DNA of 49,617 nucleotides, taken from the NCBI GenBank assembly GCA_024635755.1, contig JAGXIF010000018.1:1-49617 (forward strand), read 5' to 3'. The notes below the pieces were generated by a model. That model saw only the letters and a program-made list of their open reading frames with translations, was not told the origin of the DNA and searched no databases. This document shows positions 1 to 8,968 of the stretch, in pieces; the stretch's first letter is position 1, and each line of letters starts with the position of its first letter. The position numbers were made by a program, and so were the translations under genes. This DNA is from Halothiobacillus sp. (GTDB lineage: Bacteria > Pseudomonadota > Gammaproteobacteria > Halothiobacillales > Halothiobacillaceae).

Positions 1-629
1 CCGAATCGAACGGCGACTTGCGCACCAGGCGGTGCACGCCGGTCTCGCTGCGCAGCCAGCCGAAGGCGAACTCGCCCTCGAAGCGGATGGTGACCGACTT
101 GATGCCGGCGACCTCGCCGTCGGAAATTTCGGTGATCTCGGCCGTAAAGCCGTGCTTTTCCGCCCAGCGCAGGTACATGCGCAGCAGGATGGAGGCCCAG
201 TCCTGCGCTTCGGTGCCGCCCGCGCCGGCCTGGATGTCCATGTAGGCGTTGGACTCGTCCATCTCGCCGGAGAACATGCGGCGGAACTCGAGATCCTCGA
301 TCTGCTTCTCGAACTTGGCCACGTCGGCCTCGATCGAGGCGATAGTGTCCTCGTCGTCTTCCTCCCCGGCCATCTCCAGCAGATCACGGGCGTCGGTCAG
401 CCCGTCGCGCATGGTGGCGAGCGTCTCGACGATACGCACCAGCGAGGCCCGCTCCTTGTTGAGCGCCTGGGCACGGTCCGGGTCGTTCCAGACGTCGGGA
501 ACCTCGAGCTCGCGATCTACCTCTTCCAGGCGTTCCTGCTTCTGATCGAAGTCAAAGGTACCCCCGGAGCGACTCGGAGCGCTCGATGAGGTTGTCGATA
601 CGATTCAGGATCGGGTTGATTTCGGCCAT
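1..629 (-). CDS. prfB: Peptide chain release factor 2 (5' part, programmed +1 frameshift)
   Basis: RF2 reads UAA and UGA stop codons and triggers release of the finished peptide on the ribosome. The gene reads leftward from ATG at 629 and runs off the window, leaving about 209 codons; the GGQ catalytic motif lies outside. The first 25 codons ([12 protein letters not shown]...) reach an in-frame TGA at 554-552. RF2 sequence resumes one base later ([16 protein letters not shown]), so a +1 shift is needed, as in E. coli where the stop is also codon 26. The RF2 signature [12 protein letters not shown] follows further left. RF2 autoregulates by this mechanism: low RF2 gives more frameshifting. In many gammaproteobacteria lysS follows prfB; that part is not visible here. 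Confidence 0.96.
551..567 (-). promoter_or_regulatory. prfB programmed +1 frameshift signal
   Basis: On the minus strand the site reads CGGGGGTACCTTTGAC: a Shine-Dalgarno-like GGGGG, a three-base spacer and CTT TGA C. This is the conserved RF2 recoding site, in which the internal SD pulls the ribosome while the slow UGA at codon 26 lets the CUU-decoding tRNA slip +1. The zero-frame stop is at 554-552 and the new frame begins with GAC at 553-551. Assignment rests on the match to the well-known family signal plus the change of reading frame seen in the translation. Confidence 0.95.
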
Positions 630-835
630 GTAATGCGGTTTCGCGTTGAGTTTAAAGACCGGCTAGTTTACTCAATGGGCGCGGTTACCTCAAAGCGCAT
701 CGCCGCGGGCAGACGGCCGAGACAGTTCACCGCCAAAACAGCCATGCCCCACACTTTTTGCTGTGGCATGATGATCATGCCTCGGCATCCGCCGGGCTGC
801 CGAAACACCGTCTTACACGGGGACATCACGCGATC
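630..835. other. Divergent intergenic region between prfB and dacB, with an imperfect hairpin
   Basis: About 206 bp with no convincing gene; it must hold the promoters of the divergent prfB and dacB, but no clear -35/-10 pair stands out. The one visible structure is an imperfect inverted repeat: 743-753 (CATGCCCCACA) pairs with 762-770 (TGTGGCATG) around a loop containing five T. It could be a transcript stem-loop or an operator; nothing favours one over the other. Confidence 0.3.
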
Positions 836-2296
836 ATGTTGATGCACGCCCAATCCCAACGGCTGCTGCGCCGACTGGTACTGCTCCTGCTCTTCACGGG
901 CATCGCGCCCACCAGCCACGTGGCCATGGCCGATACGCCGCTGCCGGGCGCGGTCAAGGCCCAGCTCGACAAGCAGGAACTGAACGCCAGCGGACTGGGC
1001 CTCTGGGTACAGGCTGTCGACAGCGACAAGCCGCTGATCGCCCACCAGGCCGAGCGTCTTTTCAACCCGGCCTCGGTGATGAAGCTGGTCACCAGCGTGG
1101 CCGCGCTGGACATCCTCGGCCCCACGTATAAATGGAAGACCGAGTTCTACGCCGACCGGATGCCGGTCAATGGCGTAATCGAGGGCAATCTCTACATCAA
1201 GGGGTATGGCGATCCGTGGTTCCGCAGCGAGGACCTCTGGGACAGCGTGCGCCGCCTCCGGGAACTGGGCGTGCGCGAGATCCGTGGCGACGTGATACTC
1301 GATGACAGCTACTTTGCGCCGATCACCGCCGATCCGGGCGATTTCGACAATCGGCCCGACCGCGTCTACAACGCCCTGCCCAACGCGCTGCTGCTGGACA
1401 ATCGCGCGGTGCGCATCGCCATCACCCCGCACGGCACCGATGAGTCGGCGGTCAGTACCTGGCCGCCCAACCCGCGCGTGTCGCTGAGCAACAGCCTCAA
1501 CCTAGTCAACCAGCCCTGCCGCAACGACACCAACCAGCCGGTGATCGATATCCGCGACTCCGCCGAGCCGAGCGCCGAGATCAAGGTGGGCGGCACGGTC
1601 TCGCGTCAGTGCTCGCCACACCTGTACTACCGGGTGGCCGGCGACCCGCACGAGGCATTCTTCCACGCCTTCGAGTCGCTGCTCGAGTCGGCCGGCGGGG
1701 ACATTTCCGGCACTTGGCGCAAGGGCCTGCTGCAGTCGGGCGCCAAGAAAATGCTCACCCACGACTCGCGGCCGCTATCGAACTACCTGTGGCTGCAGAA
1801 CAAGTGGTCGAACAACGTCATGGCCCGGCAGATCATGCTGACCATGGGCGCGGAGATAGAGGGCACGCCCGCCACCGAACTCAAGGCCGCGCGGGTGGTC
1901 GACCGCTGGGCCCGCGAGCGCGGGCTGAACTGGGACGGCGCGGTGGTCGAAAACGGCTCGGGGCTCTCGCGGGTTTCGCGATTGTCGCCCCGGCAGCTCG
2001 GCGACATGCTCCAGTCAGTCTGGCGCAGTCCTTACATGGCCGAGGTGATGGGCACCCTGCCGATCGCCGGCGTCGACGGCACCATGCGCAAGCGGCTGGC
2101 CGACGGCTCCATCCGTGGCCATGCCCACATCAAGACCGGCACGCTGCGCGACGTGCGCGCCGGGGCCGGTTTCCTGCTGGCAAAGTCCGGCCGGCGTTAC
2201 GTGGTGGTCATGCTGCACAACGAGCAGGGCGTGCAGTACGGCGGCGGGACGCGGGTACAGGATGCCCTGCTCAAGTGGTTGTACGAGAACGGCTGA
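836..2296 (+). CDS. dacB: D-alanyl-D-alanine carboxypeptidase/endopeptidase (PBP4, peptidase family S13)
   Basis: Periplasmic penicillin-binding protein that trims and cleaves peptidoglycan cross-links. From ATG 836 it has 486 residues, normal for DacB/PBP4. A signal peptide occupies residues 1-32 (LLRRLVLLLLF, then HVAMA before the mature DTPLPG). All three serine acyl-enzyme motifs are present: S80-V-M-K83 in NPASVMKL, S325-N-N in NKWSNNVM, and K433-T-G in HIKTGTLRD. The long insert between the first two motifs is typical of class C PBPs. The frame stays open upstream to 758, but the signal peptide favours 836 (a weak GGGGA lies at 819-823); ATG 842 is an alternative. Followed directly by a strong hairpin, so probably monocistronic. 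Confidence 0.93.
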   Translation: MLMHAQSQRLLRRLVLLLLFTGIAPTSHVAMADTPLPGAVKAQLDKQELNASGLGLWVQAVDSDKPLIAHQAERLFNPASVMKLVTSVAALDILGPTYKWKTEFYADRMPVNGVIEGNLYIKGYGDPWFRSEDLWDSVRRLRELGVREIRGDVILDDSYFAPITADPGDFDNRPDRVYNALPNALLLDNRAVRIAITPHGTDESAVSTWPPNPRVSLSNSLNLVNQPCRNDTNQPVIDIRDSAEPSAEIKVGGTVSRQCSPHLYYRVAGDPHEAFFHAFESLLESAGGDISGTWRKGLLQSGAKKMLTHDSRPLSNYLWLQNKWSNNVMARQIMLTMGAEIEGTPATELKAARVVDRWARERGLNWDGAVVENGSGLSRVSRLSPRQLGDMLQSVWRSPYMAEVMGTLPIAGVDGTMRKRLADGSIRGHAHIKTGTLRDVRAGAGFLLAKSGRRYVVVMLHNEQGVQYGGGTRVQDALLKWLYENG

Positions 2297-2306
2297 CCGG
2301 GCGGGC

Positions 2307-2326
2307 GGCCCGGTTTAGGCCGGGCC
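2307..2326 (+). terminator. Hairpin after dacB, probable terminator
   Basis: Perfect 7-bp GC stem (GGCCCGG 2307-2313 with CCGGGCC 2320-2326) around a six-base loop, starting 11 bases after the dacB stop. The position suits a transcription terminator. A proper T-run is missing (only scattered T follow), so it may be a weak or Rho-assisted terminator, or an mRNA-stabilising stem. Confidence 0.5.
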
Positions 2327-2452
2327 ATCGCTGCCCTGTTTCGCAGCCACGCCCCGCCCGCCTTCTCGCCCCATCGGCTGTGCTGCGCCCAGGGCGGCCC
2401 GTCCCGAAGGACCGTCACTGCGCACACCGTGGGGCCTTGAATCCCGACCACT

Positions 2453-2487
2453 CCGTTGGATGCTTTCCGTAGGCAATCATCCAACGG
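2453..2487 (+). other. 10-bp perfect inverted repeat ending at the ATG of the Hsp20-like remnant
   Basis: CCGTTGGATG (2453-2462) is perfectly complementary to CATCCAACGG (2478-2487), with a 15-base loop. The right arm ends immediately before an ATG at 2488, twelve bases ahead of the more likely ATG at 2500. In RNA this would sequester the start region of the small reading frame that follows. Because that frame looks like a small heat-shock gene remnant, an RNA thermometer is conceivable, but the stem lacks a visible SD and the idea is inference only. Confidence 0.4.
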
Positions 2488-2499
2488 ATGGGTTCCAAC

Positions 2500-2735
2500 A
2501 TGGCCGCCATCGACCGACTGCGTGACCGTTTTCAACAGACCTGGACCTCGATCAACGAGGGCTGGCACCGGCTGACGGATGCCGCCGGCCAAGCGATCAC
2601 ACGCTTCACTCCCGGCAAGCGGCAAGCGGCAAGCGGCAAGCCGAAGAGGGAGGCCAGGACCTGGCCGAACGCAATGTCGGCTGGGGCCTGCTGGCCGCCG
2701 ACAGCCGTCGAGGCACCCAGGTCGAGCCGGGTTAA
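2500..2735 (+). pseudogene. Truncated, frameshifted Hsp20/alpha-crystallin-like gene remnant
   Basis: The frame from ATG 2500 (also open from ATG 2488) begins MAAIDRLRDRFQQTW and continues EGWHRLTDAAGQAIT RFTPGK, which resembles the N-terminal arm of gammaproteobacterial Hsp20-type chaperones. It enters a run of four 7-bp repeats at 2614-2641. After the run the family-like sequence continues in another frame (DLAERNVGWGLLAAD from 2658), then ends at TAA 2733-2735 before any alpha-crystallin domain. Adding one 7-bp unit or removing two would rejoin the frames. The combination of frame change plus missing core domain indicates a decayed gene. Family assignment is by memory of Hsp20 N-termini and is moderate; the frame break is directly visible. 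Confidence 0.5.
2614..2641 (+). repeat. Four tandem copies of a 7-bp repeat (GGCAAGC)
   Basis: GGCAAGC occurs perfectly at 2614-2620, 2621-2627, 2628-2634 and 2635-2641. A unit of seven is not a multiple of three, so each slippage event moves the frame. It lies exactly where the Hsp20-like sequence changes frame, making slipped-strand mispairing the likely cause of that break. Confidence 0.9.
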
Positions 2736-2740
2736 TGCGG

Positions 2741-4195
2741 CTAATGCCGCCCGGTAGCACCGGTCGGGGTTTCCAGTATCAGCGACCAGGTCGCCTCCTG
2801 ATCATCGCCTGACTGATCGCCTGACTGGAAGTCGGCATCGACCCACCAACTCCCCGCCACAGCCACGGCGGCCAAGCGGCCATCGATCTCCAGACCGATG
2901 GCCGTTTCGCGTTCCCAAGGCGGGATGCCCGCCTCCTGGAAACGGTTTTTCAAGGTGCGCGAGGGCGCACCCGGCCGGGGCCGCAACCGCTCGCTGCCCT
3001 GCACCGAGCGCAGCTGCCAGTCGCCCTCGCCGGCCACGATGCAGCAGGCGCCCGCCCGGTCCTCGGCCATTGCCGCCACGTCGCGCCGCCGACACAGGCA
3101 CCGATCCCCCACGTCGATGCAATCGCGACCCGCCGGCCAGCACTGCGGCGTGATGGCCTGCCCTGCCTGTGCCAGCCAGTGGATCCGGCCACGATAGCGG
3201 CGCAATTCGCCACCCGGCCATTCCAGCCGCGGAGCACGGTCGGATGGTGCCTCGGCCACCTGGGCCAGCCAGTCGGCCAGCCGCTCGGGCGGGGGCGGCA
3301 GACACCCCAGGGAAAACAGCCACTGGCGCAGCAGGTTGAGCTGCCGCGAGGCAGACAGATCCACCAGCGGCGCCCAGTCCAGCGCGGTTTGCTTCAGGGA
3401 TTGATTGGCATCCGTGGCGGCCAGTTCGGCCAGCAACGCCTGCTCCCCGGCCAACCGCGCGGCACTGCGATTGATGCGTTGGATGGCATCCGGCCAGAAG
3501 CGCTCCAGCGCCGGCATGACGCGATGGCGCAGGGCATTGCGGGCAAAGCCCGGGTCATCGTTGCTGGGGTCGTCCACCCAGAGGCAACCCGAGCCGACCG
3601 CGAGAGCCATCAGTCGCTCGCGCGGCCAGTCGAGAAACGGTCGCCAGTGCGGAAAACCGCCCCGCTCCCGCCAGCCGGCCATGCCGGACAGGCCGCGACT
3701 GCCCGAGCCGCGCATCAGTGCGAGCAACACAGTTTCGGCCTGGTCGTTGGCGTGGTGGGCGGTTACCAGTACCGGCGGGTGGGCCGGGTCGTCGCGCCTG
3801 GCGGCCTGGAGGGCCTGGTCCAGCGCCGCGTAGCGCGCCTGGCGGGCGGCGGCCTCAAGCGAGCCACGTCCCTTGCCACGCGGCGAACGCGCCACCGCCA
3901 CGCCGGTGGCAGAAAACGGCACATCGAAGGCCGCCGCCTGCTGGCGGGCGGTCTGCTGCCACTGGGGGGATTCGGGATGCAGGCCGTGATCGACGTGGAT
4001 CACCGACAAGGCGGCGAAACGCCCCTCGTCACGCCATTGCGCCAGGGCGGTGAGGGCCGCCAGTGAGTCGCGTCCGCCGGAACTGGCCAACAGAACGTGT
4101 GCGTCGGCGGTCGAGACGGCAGGAAGGGCCGACCAGACATCCGGGCCGAGCCGGTGGTGCCGGTGGCCCTCGTGACCCTGGTGCCCCTGCGCCAT
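2741..4195 (-). CDS. tilS: tRNA(Ile)-lysidine synthetase
   Basis: Attaches lysine to C34 of tRNA-Ile(CAU), converting its decoding from AUG to AUA and its charging from Met to Ile; essential and cytoplasmic. The 484 residues fit a three-domain TilS. The ATP pyrophosphatase P-loop is SSGGRDS near residues 39-45 (family SGGxDS), followed by HVDHGL and TAHHANDQAETVLLALMRG, both strong TilS signatures; RNALRH near residue 225 is also characteristic. The ATG lies four bases after the accA stop with no SD, so translation is probably coupled. The same pairing of accA and tilS is seen in many gammaproteobacteria. An N-terminal His-rich stretch (HQGHEGHRHHR) is unusual, and the true start could be further in. 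Confidence 0.95.
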   Translation of the reverse strand: MAQGHQGHEGHRHHRLGPDVWSALPAVSTADAHVLLASSGGRDSLAALTALAQWRDEGRFAALSVIHVDHGLHPESPQWQQTARQQAAAFDVPFSATGVAVARSPRGKGRGSLEAAARQARYAALDQALQAARRDDPAHPPVLVTAHHANDQAETVLLALMRGSGSRGLSGMAGWRERGGFPHWRPFLDWPRERLMALAVGSGCLWVDDPSNDDPGFARNALRHRVMPALERFWPDAIQRINRSAARLAGEQALLAELAATDANQSLKQTALDWAPLVDLSASRQLNLLRQWLFSLGCLPPPPERLADWLAQVAEAPSDRAPRLEWPGGELRRYRGRIHWLAQAGQAITPQCWPAGRDCIDVGDRCLCRRRDVAAMAEDRAGACCIVAGEGDWQLRSVQGSERLRPRPGAPSRTLKNRFQEAGIPPWERETAIGLEIDGRLAAVAVAGSWWVDADFQSGDQSGDDQEATWSLILETPTGATGRH

Positions 4196-4199
4196 GGGG

Positions 4200-5165
<966 letters not shown>

Positions 5166-5293
5166 AAGTGGCTGCGCTTTTTAGGGTATTCAGGTATGCA
5201 TCCGCTGGCCGCGTTCTGCGCCAGACGGCCGCCTATTGTGCCGAAAATGCGGGGATATCGTAAGTCCGCCCCCGCGGCCCGCAGGAATGCCTG

Positions 5294-6187
5294 TCAGCTT
5301 ACCGCGGCATCGACCCGCTGTGCCTTCGGGCCAAGTGCCTGAGGCATGTGCACGGCGATATTGTCGATCAGGCGCACGGCGCCCAGCCGAGCGGCCACCA
5401 GCAGGCGACCATGGGGGACCAGGCGAGACTGTTCCTCGAAGCGCTCGTCGTCGCAGTAGACAAGGTAGTCGACCTCGAACCCCTGCTGGCTGAGCCAGTG
5501 ACGCGCGCCGGCGAGGGTGGCGGGCACACTGTGCCCCCCGGCAAGCGATTCGGCGGCCCGCTTGAGCGCACGGTGGACGGCCGGTGCCTGGCGGCGTTGC
5601 TCGTCCGACAGAAAGCGGTTGCGCGAGCTGATCGCCAGCCCGTCGGGTTCCCGGTGCGTGGGCTCGATGACCAGTTCGACATCAAAATTGAGATCGCTGA
5701 CCAGCCGACGGATCACGGCGACCTGCTGCGCATCCTTCTCGCCGAACACCGCCACGTCGGGACCAGCCAGGTTGAACAGTTTGGCCACCACGGTGGCCAC
5801 GCCGGTGAAGTGACCGGGACGGGCCGCCCCTTCCATGCGATTGCCTAGCGGGCCTGCATTCACCCGTACCATGCCTTCCTGGCCGTGCGGGTAGAGGGTG
5901 GTCTCGGTGGGCAGGAACACCGCGTCCACCCCGGCGCGCTCGAGCATATCGATGTCGGCCTGCTCGGTGCGCGGATAACGCGCCAGGTCATCGGCATCCT
6001 CGAACTGCAGCGGGTTGACGAACACGCTGACGATCACCGCGTCGGCGTGGTGACGGGCGGTCTCGATCAGGCCCATGTGGCCGGTGTGCAGATTGCCCAT
6101 GGTGGGCACGAAGCCCACGCGCCGGGCATCGAAGGCCATGTCCCGGCGCCAGGCGCGCAGCGAGGGAATGTCGCGCAGGATCTGCAT
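5294..6187 (-). CDS. panC: Pantothenate synthetase
   Basis: ATP-dependent condensation of pantoate with beta-alanine to pantothenate, the last step of vitamin B5 synthesis. The protein has 297 residues; family members are usually about 280. PTMGNLHTGH near residue 29 carries the HxGH nucleotide-binding motif, FGEKDAQQ and ISSRNRFLS (KMSKS-like loop) are further PanC signatures, and GHFTGVATVVAKLFN is the pantoate site. The ATG shares one base with the panB stop (TGATG at 6189-6185), indicating translational coupling. Last gene of pcnB-folK-panB-panC. Confidence 0.97.
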   Translation of the reverse strand: MQILRDIPSLRAWRRDMAFDARRVGFVPTMGNLHTGHMGLIETARHHADAVIVSVFVNPLQFEDADDLARYPRTEQADIDMLERAGVDAVFLPTETTLYPHGQEGMVRVNAGPLGNRMEGAARPGHFTGVATVVAKLFNLAGPDVAVFGEKDAQQVAVIRRLVSDLNFDVELVIEPTHREPDGLAISSRNRFLSDEQRRQAPAVHRALKRAAESLAGGHSVPATLAGARHWLSQQGFEVDYLVYCDDERFEEQSRLVPHGRLLVAARLGAVRLIDNIAVHMPQALGPKAQRVDAAVS

Positions 6188-6969
6188 CAGAAGCTCTCTT
6201 CCTGGGTGGGGAAGGTTCTCTGCTTGACCGCATCCACGTAGGCGGCGAAGGCGGCCGGGATCGAGCCCGCCCCCTGCATGAAATCGCGCACGAAACGCGG
6301 CGGCTTTTCATTGAGGCCCAGCATGTCGTGCATCACCAGCACCTGGCCGTCGGTGTCCGCGCCGGCACCGATGCCGATCACCGGCACGTCGACCGCATGC
6401 GCCAGGGCACGCCCCAACTCACGCGGCACACACTCGACCACCAGCATGTCCACGCCGGCCTCGACCAGGGCACGGGCATCATCGAGGATCCGGCGCGCCT
6501 CGTCCTCGCCCCGGCCCTGAATGCGATAACCGCCCAGCTTGCGCACGCGCTGCGGCAACAGGCCGACGTGGCCGCAAACGGGCACGCCGGCCGCGGTCAG
6601 GGCGGCGACGGTGGATGCCTTCTCGGCCCCGCCCTCGAGCTTGACCATGTCCGCGCCGCCCCGCTGCATCAGGGTGGCCGCACCGGCCAGGGCGTGCTCG
6701 ATGCTGGTGTCACTAAGGAACGGCATGTCAGCGATTACCAGCGCCGAGGGCACGCCGCGGCGGACCATCGCCGTGTGGTAGGCCATGTCGTCGACCGTGA
6801 CCGCGAGCGTGTCACGCTGCCCCTGGACCACCATGCCGAGCGAATCGCCCACCAGGAAGGCATCCACCCCGGCGGCGAATGCCGCCCGCGCCATGCCCGC
6901 CTCATAGGCGGTCAGGACGGCGATCGGCTCGCGGTCGGCCTTGGCGGCCCGAATCTTCGCGATGTTCAT
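6187..6969 (-). CDS. panB: 3-methyl-2-oxobutanoate hydroxymethyltransferase
   Basis: Transfers a hydroxymethyl group from methylene-THF to alpha-ketoisovalerate, giving ketopantoate, the first committed step of pantothenate synthesis. From ATG 6969 it has 260 residues. That start is chosen because GGAGG lies seven bases upstream and the family N-terminus MNIAKIRAAK begins there; the frame is open further up but overlaps folK. Family signatures: LTAYEAGMA, VGDSLGMV (metal ligand D), KLEGGAE, GHVGLLPQ and IGIGAGADTDGQVLV. The ATG overlaps the folK stop (ATGA). Coupled to panC downstream. Confidence 0.97.
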   Translation of the reverse strand: MNIAKIRAAKADREPIAVLTAYEAGMARAAFAAGVDAFLVGDSLGMVVQGQRDTLAVTVDDMAYHTAMVRRGVPSALVIADMPFLSDTSIEHALAGAATLMQRGGADMVKLEGGAEKASTVAALTAAGVPVCGHVGLLPQRVRKLGGYRIQGRGEDEARRILDDARALVEAGVDMLVVECVPRELGRALAHAVDVPVIGIGAGADTDGQVLVMHDMLGLNEKPPRFVRDFMQGAGSIPAAFAAYVDAVKQRTFPTQEESF

Positions 6970-7571
6970 GACGGCCTCCGGGGGGCTGATGAGGTCTGAT
7001 CCGATGGGGACGGGGAATCGCCGCACGGGCGATGACCGCCGGTTTCACGCGATGACTCCGCGTTGTCGGCCTCGCGGCGGTCAATGGCGCGAATGAAGCG
7101 TAGCGGGTGGCCGCTGGTATCGGCCAGCAGCCCGGCGAGTCGGCGCCCGTCCGGCAGCACGGCATCGGGACGAATCTCGAGCCAGGGCGCCAGCACGAAA
7201 TGCCGGTGGGCGATCTCCGGGTGCGGGATCCGCAACTCGGGGATCTGCATCTGGCGGTCGCCGAAGGCGAGGATGTCCAGGTCGATCAGGCGCTCGCCCC
7301 AGTGACGGGTAAACGACCGACCGGCGGCGCGCTCCAGCCCCTTGAGTGCCCGCAGCAACGCCTCGGGCGACAGCGCGGTCTCGATCTCGGCGACTGCATT
7401 GACGTAGTCGGGCTGGTCCTGCGGGCCGATGGGCGGATTGGCGTACAGGCCGGAGACGGCCCGCACGCGGCACAGCGGCAGGCTGTCGATGGCCTCGACC
7501 GCGCGCTCGATCTGGTCGATCGGATTGCCCAAGTTCGCACCCAGGCCGATGGTGGCGATTTCCCGGAGCAT
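6966..7571 (-). CDS. folK: 2-amino-4-hydroxy-6-hydroxymethyldihydropteridine pyrophosphokinase
   Basis: Pyrophosphorylates 6-hydroxymethyl-7,8-dihydropterin before DHPS in folate synthesis. GLGANLGNP near the N-terminus, then RHWGERLIDLDILAFG with the Mg-binding DLD, and PHPEIAHRHFVLAPW are diagnostic HPPK motifs. The 201 residues exceed the usual ~160; the extra 35 or so at the C-terminus (Ser/Pro rich, ending SSAPRRPS) look unstructured and overlap the panB ribosome-binding region. The stop overlaps the panB start by four bases (ATGA), so the two are translationally coupled. It follows pcnB after 20 bases, the same order as in E. coli. Confidence 0.96.
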   Translation of the reverse strand: MLREIATIGLGANLGNPIDQIERAVEAIDSLPLCRVRAVSGLYANPPIGPQDQPDYVNAVAEIETALSPEALLRALKGLERAAGRSFTRHWGERLIDLDILAFGDRQMQIPELRIPHPEIAHRHFVLAPWLEIRPDAVLPDGRRLAGLLADTSGHPLRFIRAIDRREADNAESSRETGGHRPCGDSPSPSDQTSSAPRRPS

Positions 7572-7591
7572 GGGTGCCTCCTACGCCGGCA

Positions 7592-8968
7592 TCACTCGCC
7601 GGACGGCTGCCGGTTGCCGCCGCCGGGCTTGCGCCGACGCGGGCGACGCCGGCGGCGCTTCTTGCCGAAGTCCGACGGTTGCAGGGCCTCGATGGGTGCC
7701 TCCTCGTGCCCGCTCCGCTCGGGGGCATACTGGCGCCAGAAGGCGCAGACCGATTCGTCGACCTCCGAGGTGGCCGAGCGCAGGCAGAGGAAGTCCACCG
7801 CCGCCCGGAACCAGGGGGCATCCAGCAGCGCGCGCTGCTCGTCGCCGAGCTCGTCGGCCTTTCCCTCGGCGCCCGGTTCGGCACGGCCCGCTGCGGGCGC
7901 AAGGCGCTCGAGGTCGGGCTGCAGCATCCAGATCGCCCGGATGATCTCGGACAGGCGCCGCGGGATCATCAAGGGTCGGGCCATGTTTGCCATCACCTCG
8001 TCGGCGGCCAGCACCATGGCATCCTCGGCTGACACGCGCTGGTGCAGCCACTTGATGCGATGGCGACTCAGCATCCGCCAGAACAGCCCGGCGAACAGGA
8101 AGGCGGGATTGACCGGCAGGCCCTGCTCTACCCGGCGGTCGGTGGCCTCGAGCACCTTCTCGATCAGTCCCCAGTCGCTGACCGGGTCGTCGGGATCGAT
8201 CCAGTGGACCAGGCCGTCGAAAAGGTATTCGATCAGGCCGAGACGGCGCAACTCGAGGAAGGTCTGGCGGCCGGCGCCGCCCTGCATCAGCTTGACCGTC
8301 TCGTCGAACAGCCGCGCCGGGGAAATGTCGGCGAGCGTGGCGCGACAATGGGCGATCGCCGCCTCGCTGTCATCGGTGAGGTGAAAACCGAGCTTGGCGG
8401 CAAAACGCGCCGCACGCAGCATGCGCACCGGGTCCTCGCGGTAGCGGTCTTCCGGCTCGCCGATCACGCGCAACCGGCCGCTGCGAATGTCGGTCAGCCC
8501 TTCGACGTAGTCGACCAGGTCGCCGGAGGCATAATCGAGGTAGAGGGCGTTGCAGGCAAAGTCGCGCCGCCACACATCCTCGTGAATGCTGCCGAAGACA
8601 TTGTCGCGAGTAATCATGCCGCCATCGGCGCGCTTGACCTGGCCGGTGTCGCCGCCGCGGAAGGTGGTCACCTCGATCATGTCGTCGCGGAAGACCACGT
8701 GGACGATCTTGAAGCGTCGGCCGATGATCCGGGCCCGCCGGAAGAGGCGCTTGACCTCTTCGGGGCGGGCATTGGTGACGACGTCGAAGTCCTTGGGGCT
8801 GCGTCCCCGCAGCAAGTCGCGGACGCAGCCGCCGACGGCGTAGGCCTCGAAGCCGGCCTCGTGGAGCTTTTCCAGGACGAAACGGGCGTTGTCGCTCAGG
8901 TCGGACAGCGAAAGGCCGTGCGTCTCAGCGGGTATGCGGGTGTGGTTTGATGTCACGTTTTCTGACAA
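7592..8968 (-). CDS. pcnB: Poly(A) polymerase I
   Basis: Adds 3' poly(A) tails that mark RNA for decay. Class II nucleotidyltransferase features are clear: GGCVRDLLRGRSPKDFDVVT near residue 47 (GG plus DxD), FRRARIIGRRFKIVHV, the RRDFACNALYLD motif and EDPVRMLRAARFAAKLG. The long Arg-rich C-terminus (KKRRRRRPRRRK near residue 440) is typical of PAP rather than CCA-adding enzymes. No ATG is available near the family N-terminus: the choice is TTG 8968 or GTG 8956, neither with a strong SD. A poor start codon is notable because E. coli pcnB also uses a rare start to keep the protein scarce. First gene of the folK-panB-panC operon. Confidence 0.94.
   Translation of the reverse strand: MSENVTSNHTRIPAETHGLSLSDLSDNARFVLEKLHEAGFEAYAVGGCVRDLLRGRSPKDFDVVTNARPEEVKRLFRRARIIGRRFKIVHVVFRDDMIEVTTFRGGDTGQVKRADGGMITRDNVFGSIHEDVWRRDFACNALYLDYASGDLVDYVEGLTDIRSGRLRVIGEPEDRYREDPVRMLRAARFAAKLGFHLTDDSEAAIAHCRATLADISPARLFDETVKLMQGGAGRQTFLELRRLGLIEYLFDGLVHWIDPDDPVSDWGLIEKVLEATDRRVEQGLPVNPAFLFAGLFWRMLSRHRIKWLHQRVSAEDAMVLAADEVMANMARPLMIPRRLSEIIRAIWMLQPDLERLAPAAGRAEPGAEGKADELGDEQRALLDAPWFRAAVDFLCLRSATSEVDESVCAFWRQYAPERSGHEEAPIEALQPSDFGKKRRRRRPRRRKPGGGNRQPSGE

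Noticed and set aside
766-780. Palindrome-like GCATGATGATCATGC before dacB as an operator
   Set aside because: The symmetry is imperfect and short; it can arise by chance next to the neighbouring hairpin.
1609-2472. 287-codon frame overlapping the end of dacB
   Set aside because: Alternate frame of dacB containing its KTG region out of phase; Arg/Ala/Gly-rich nonsense protein with no SD.
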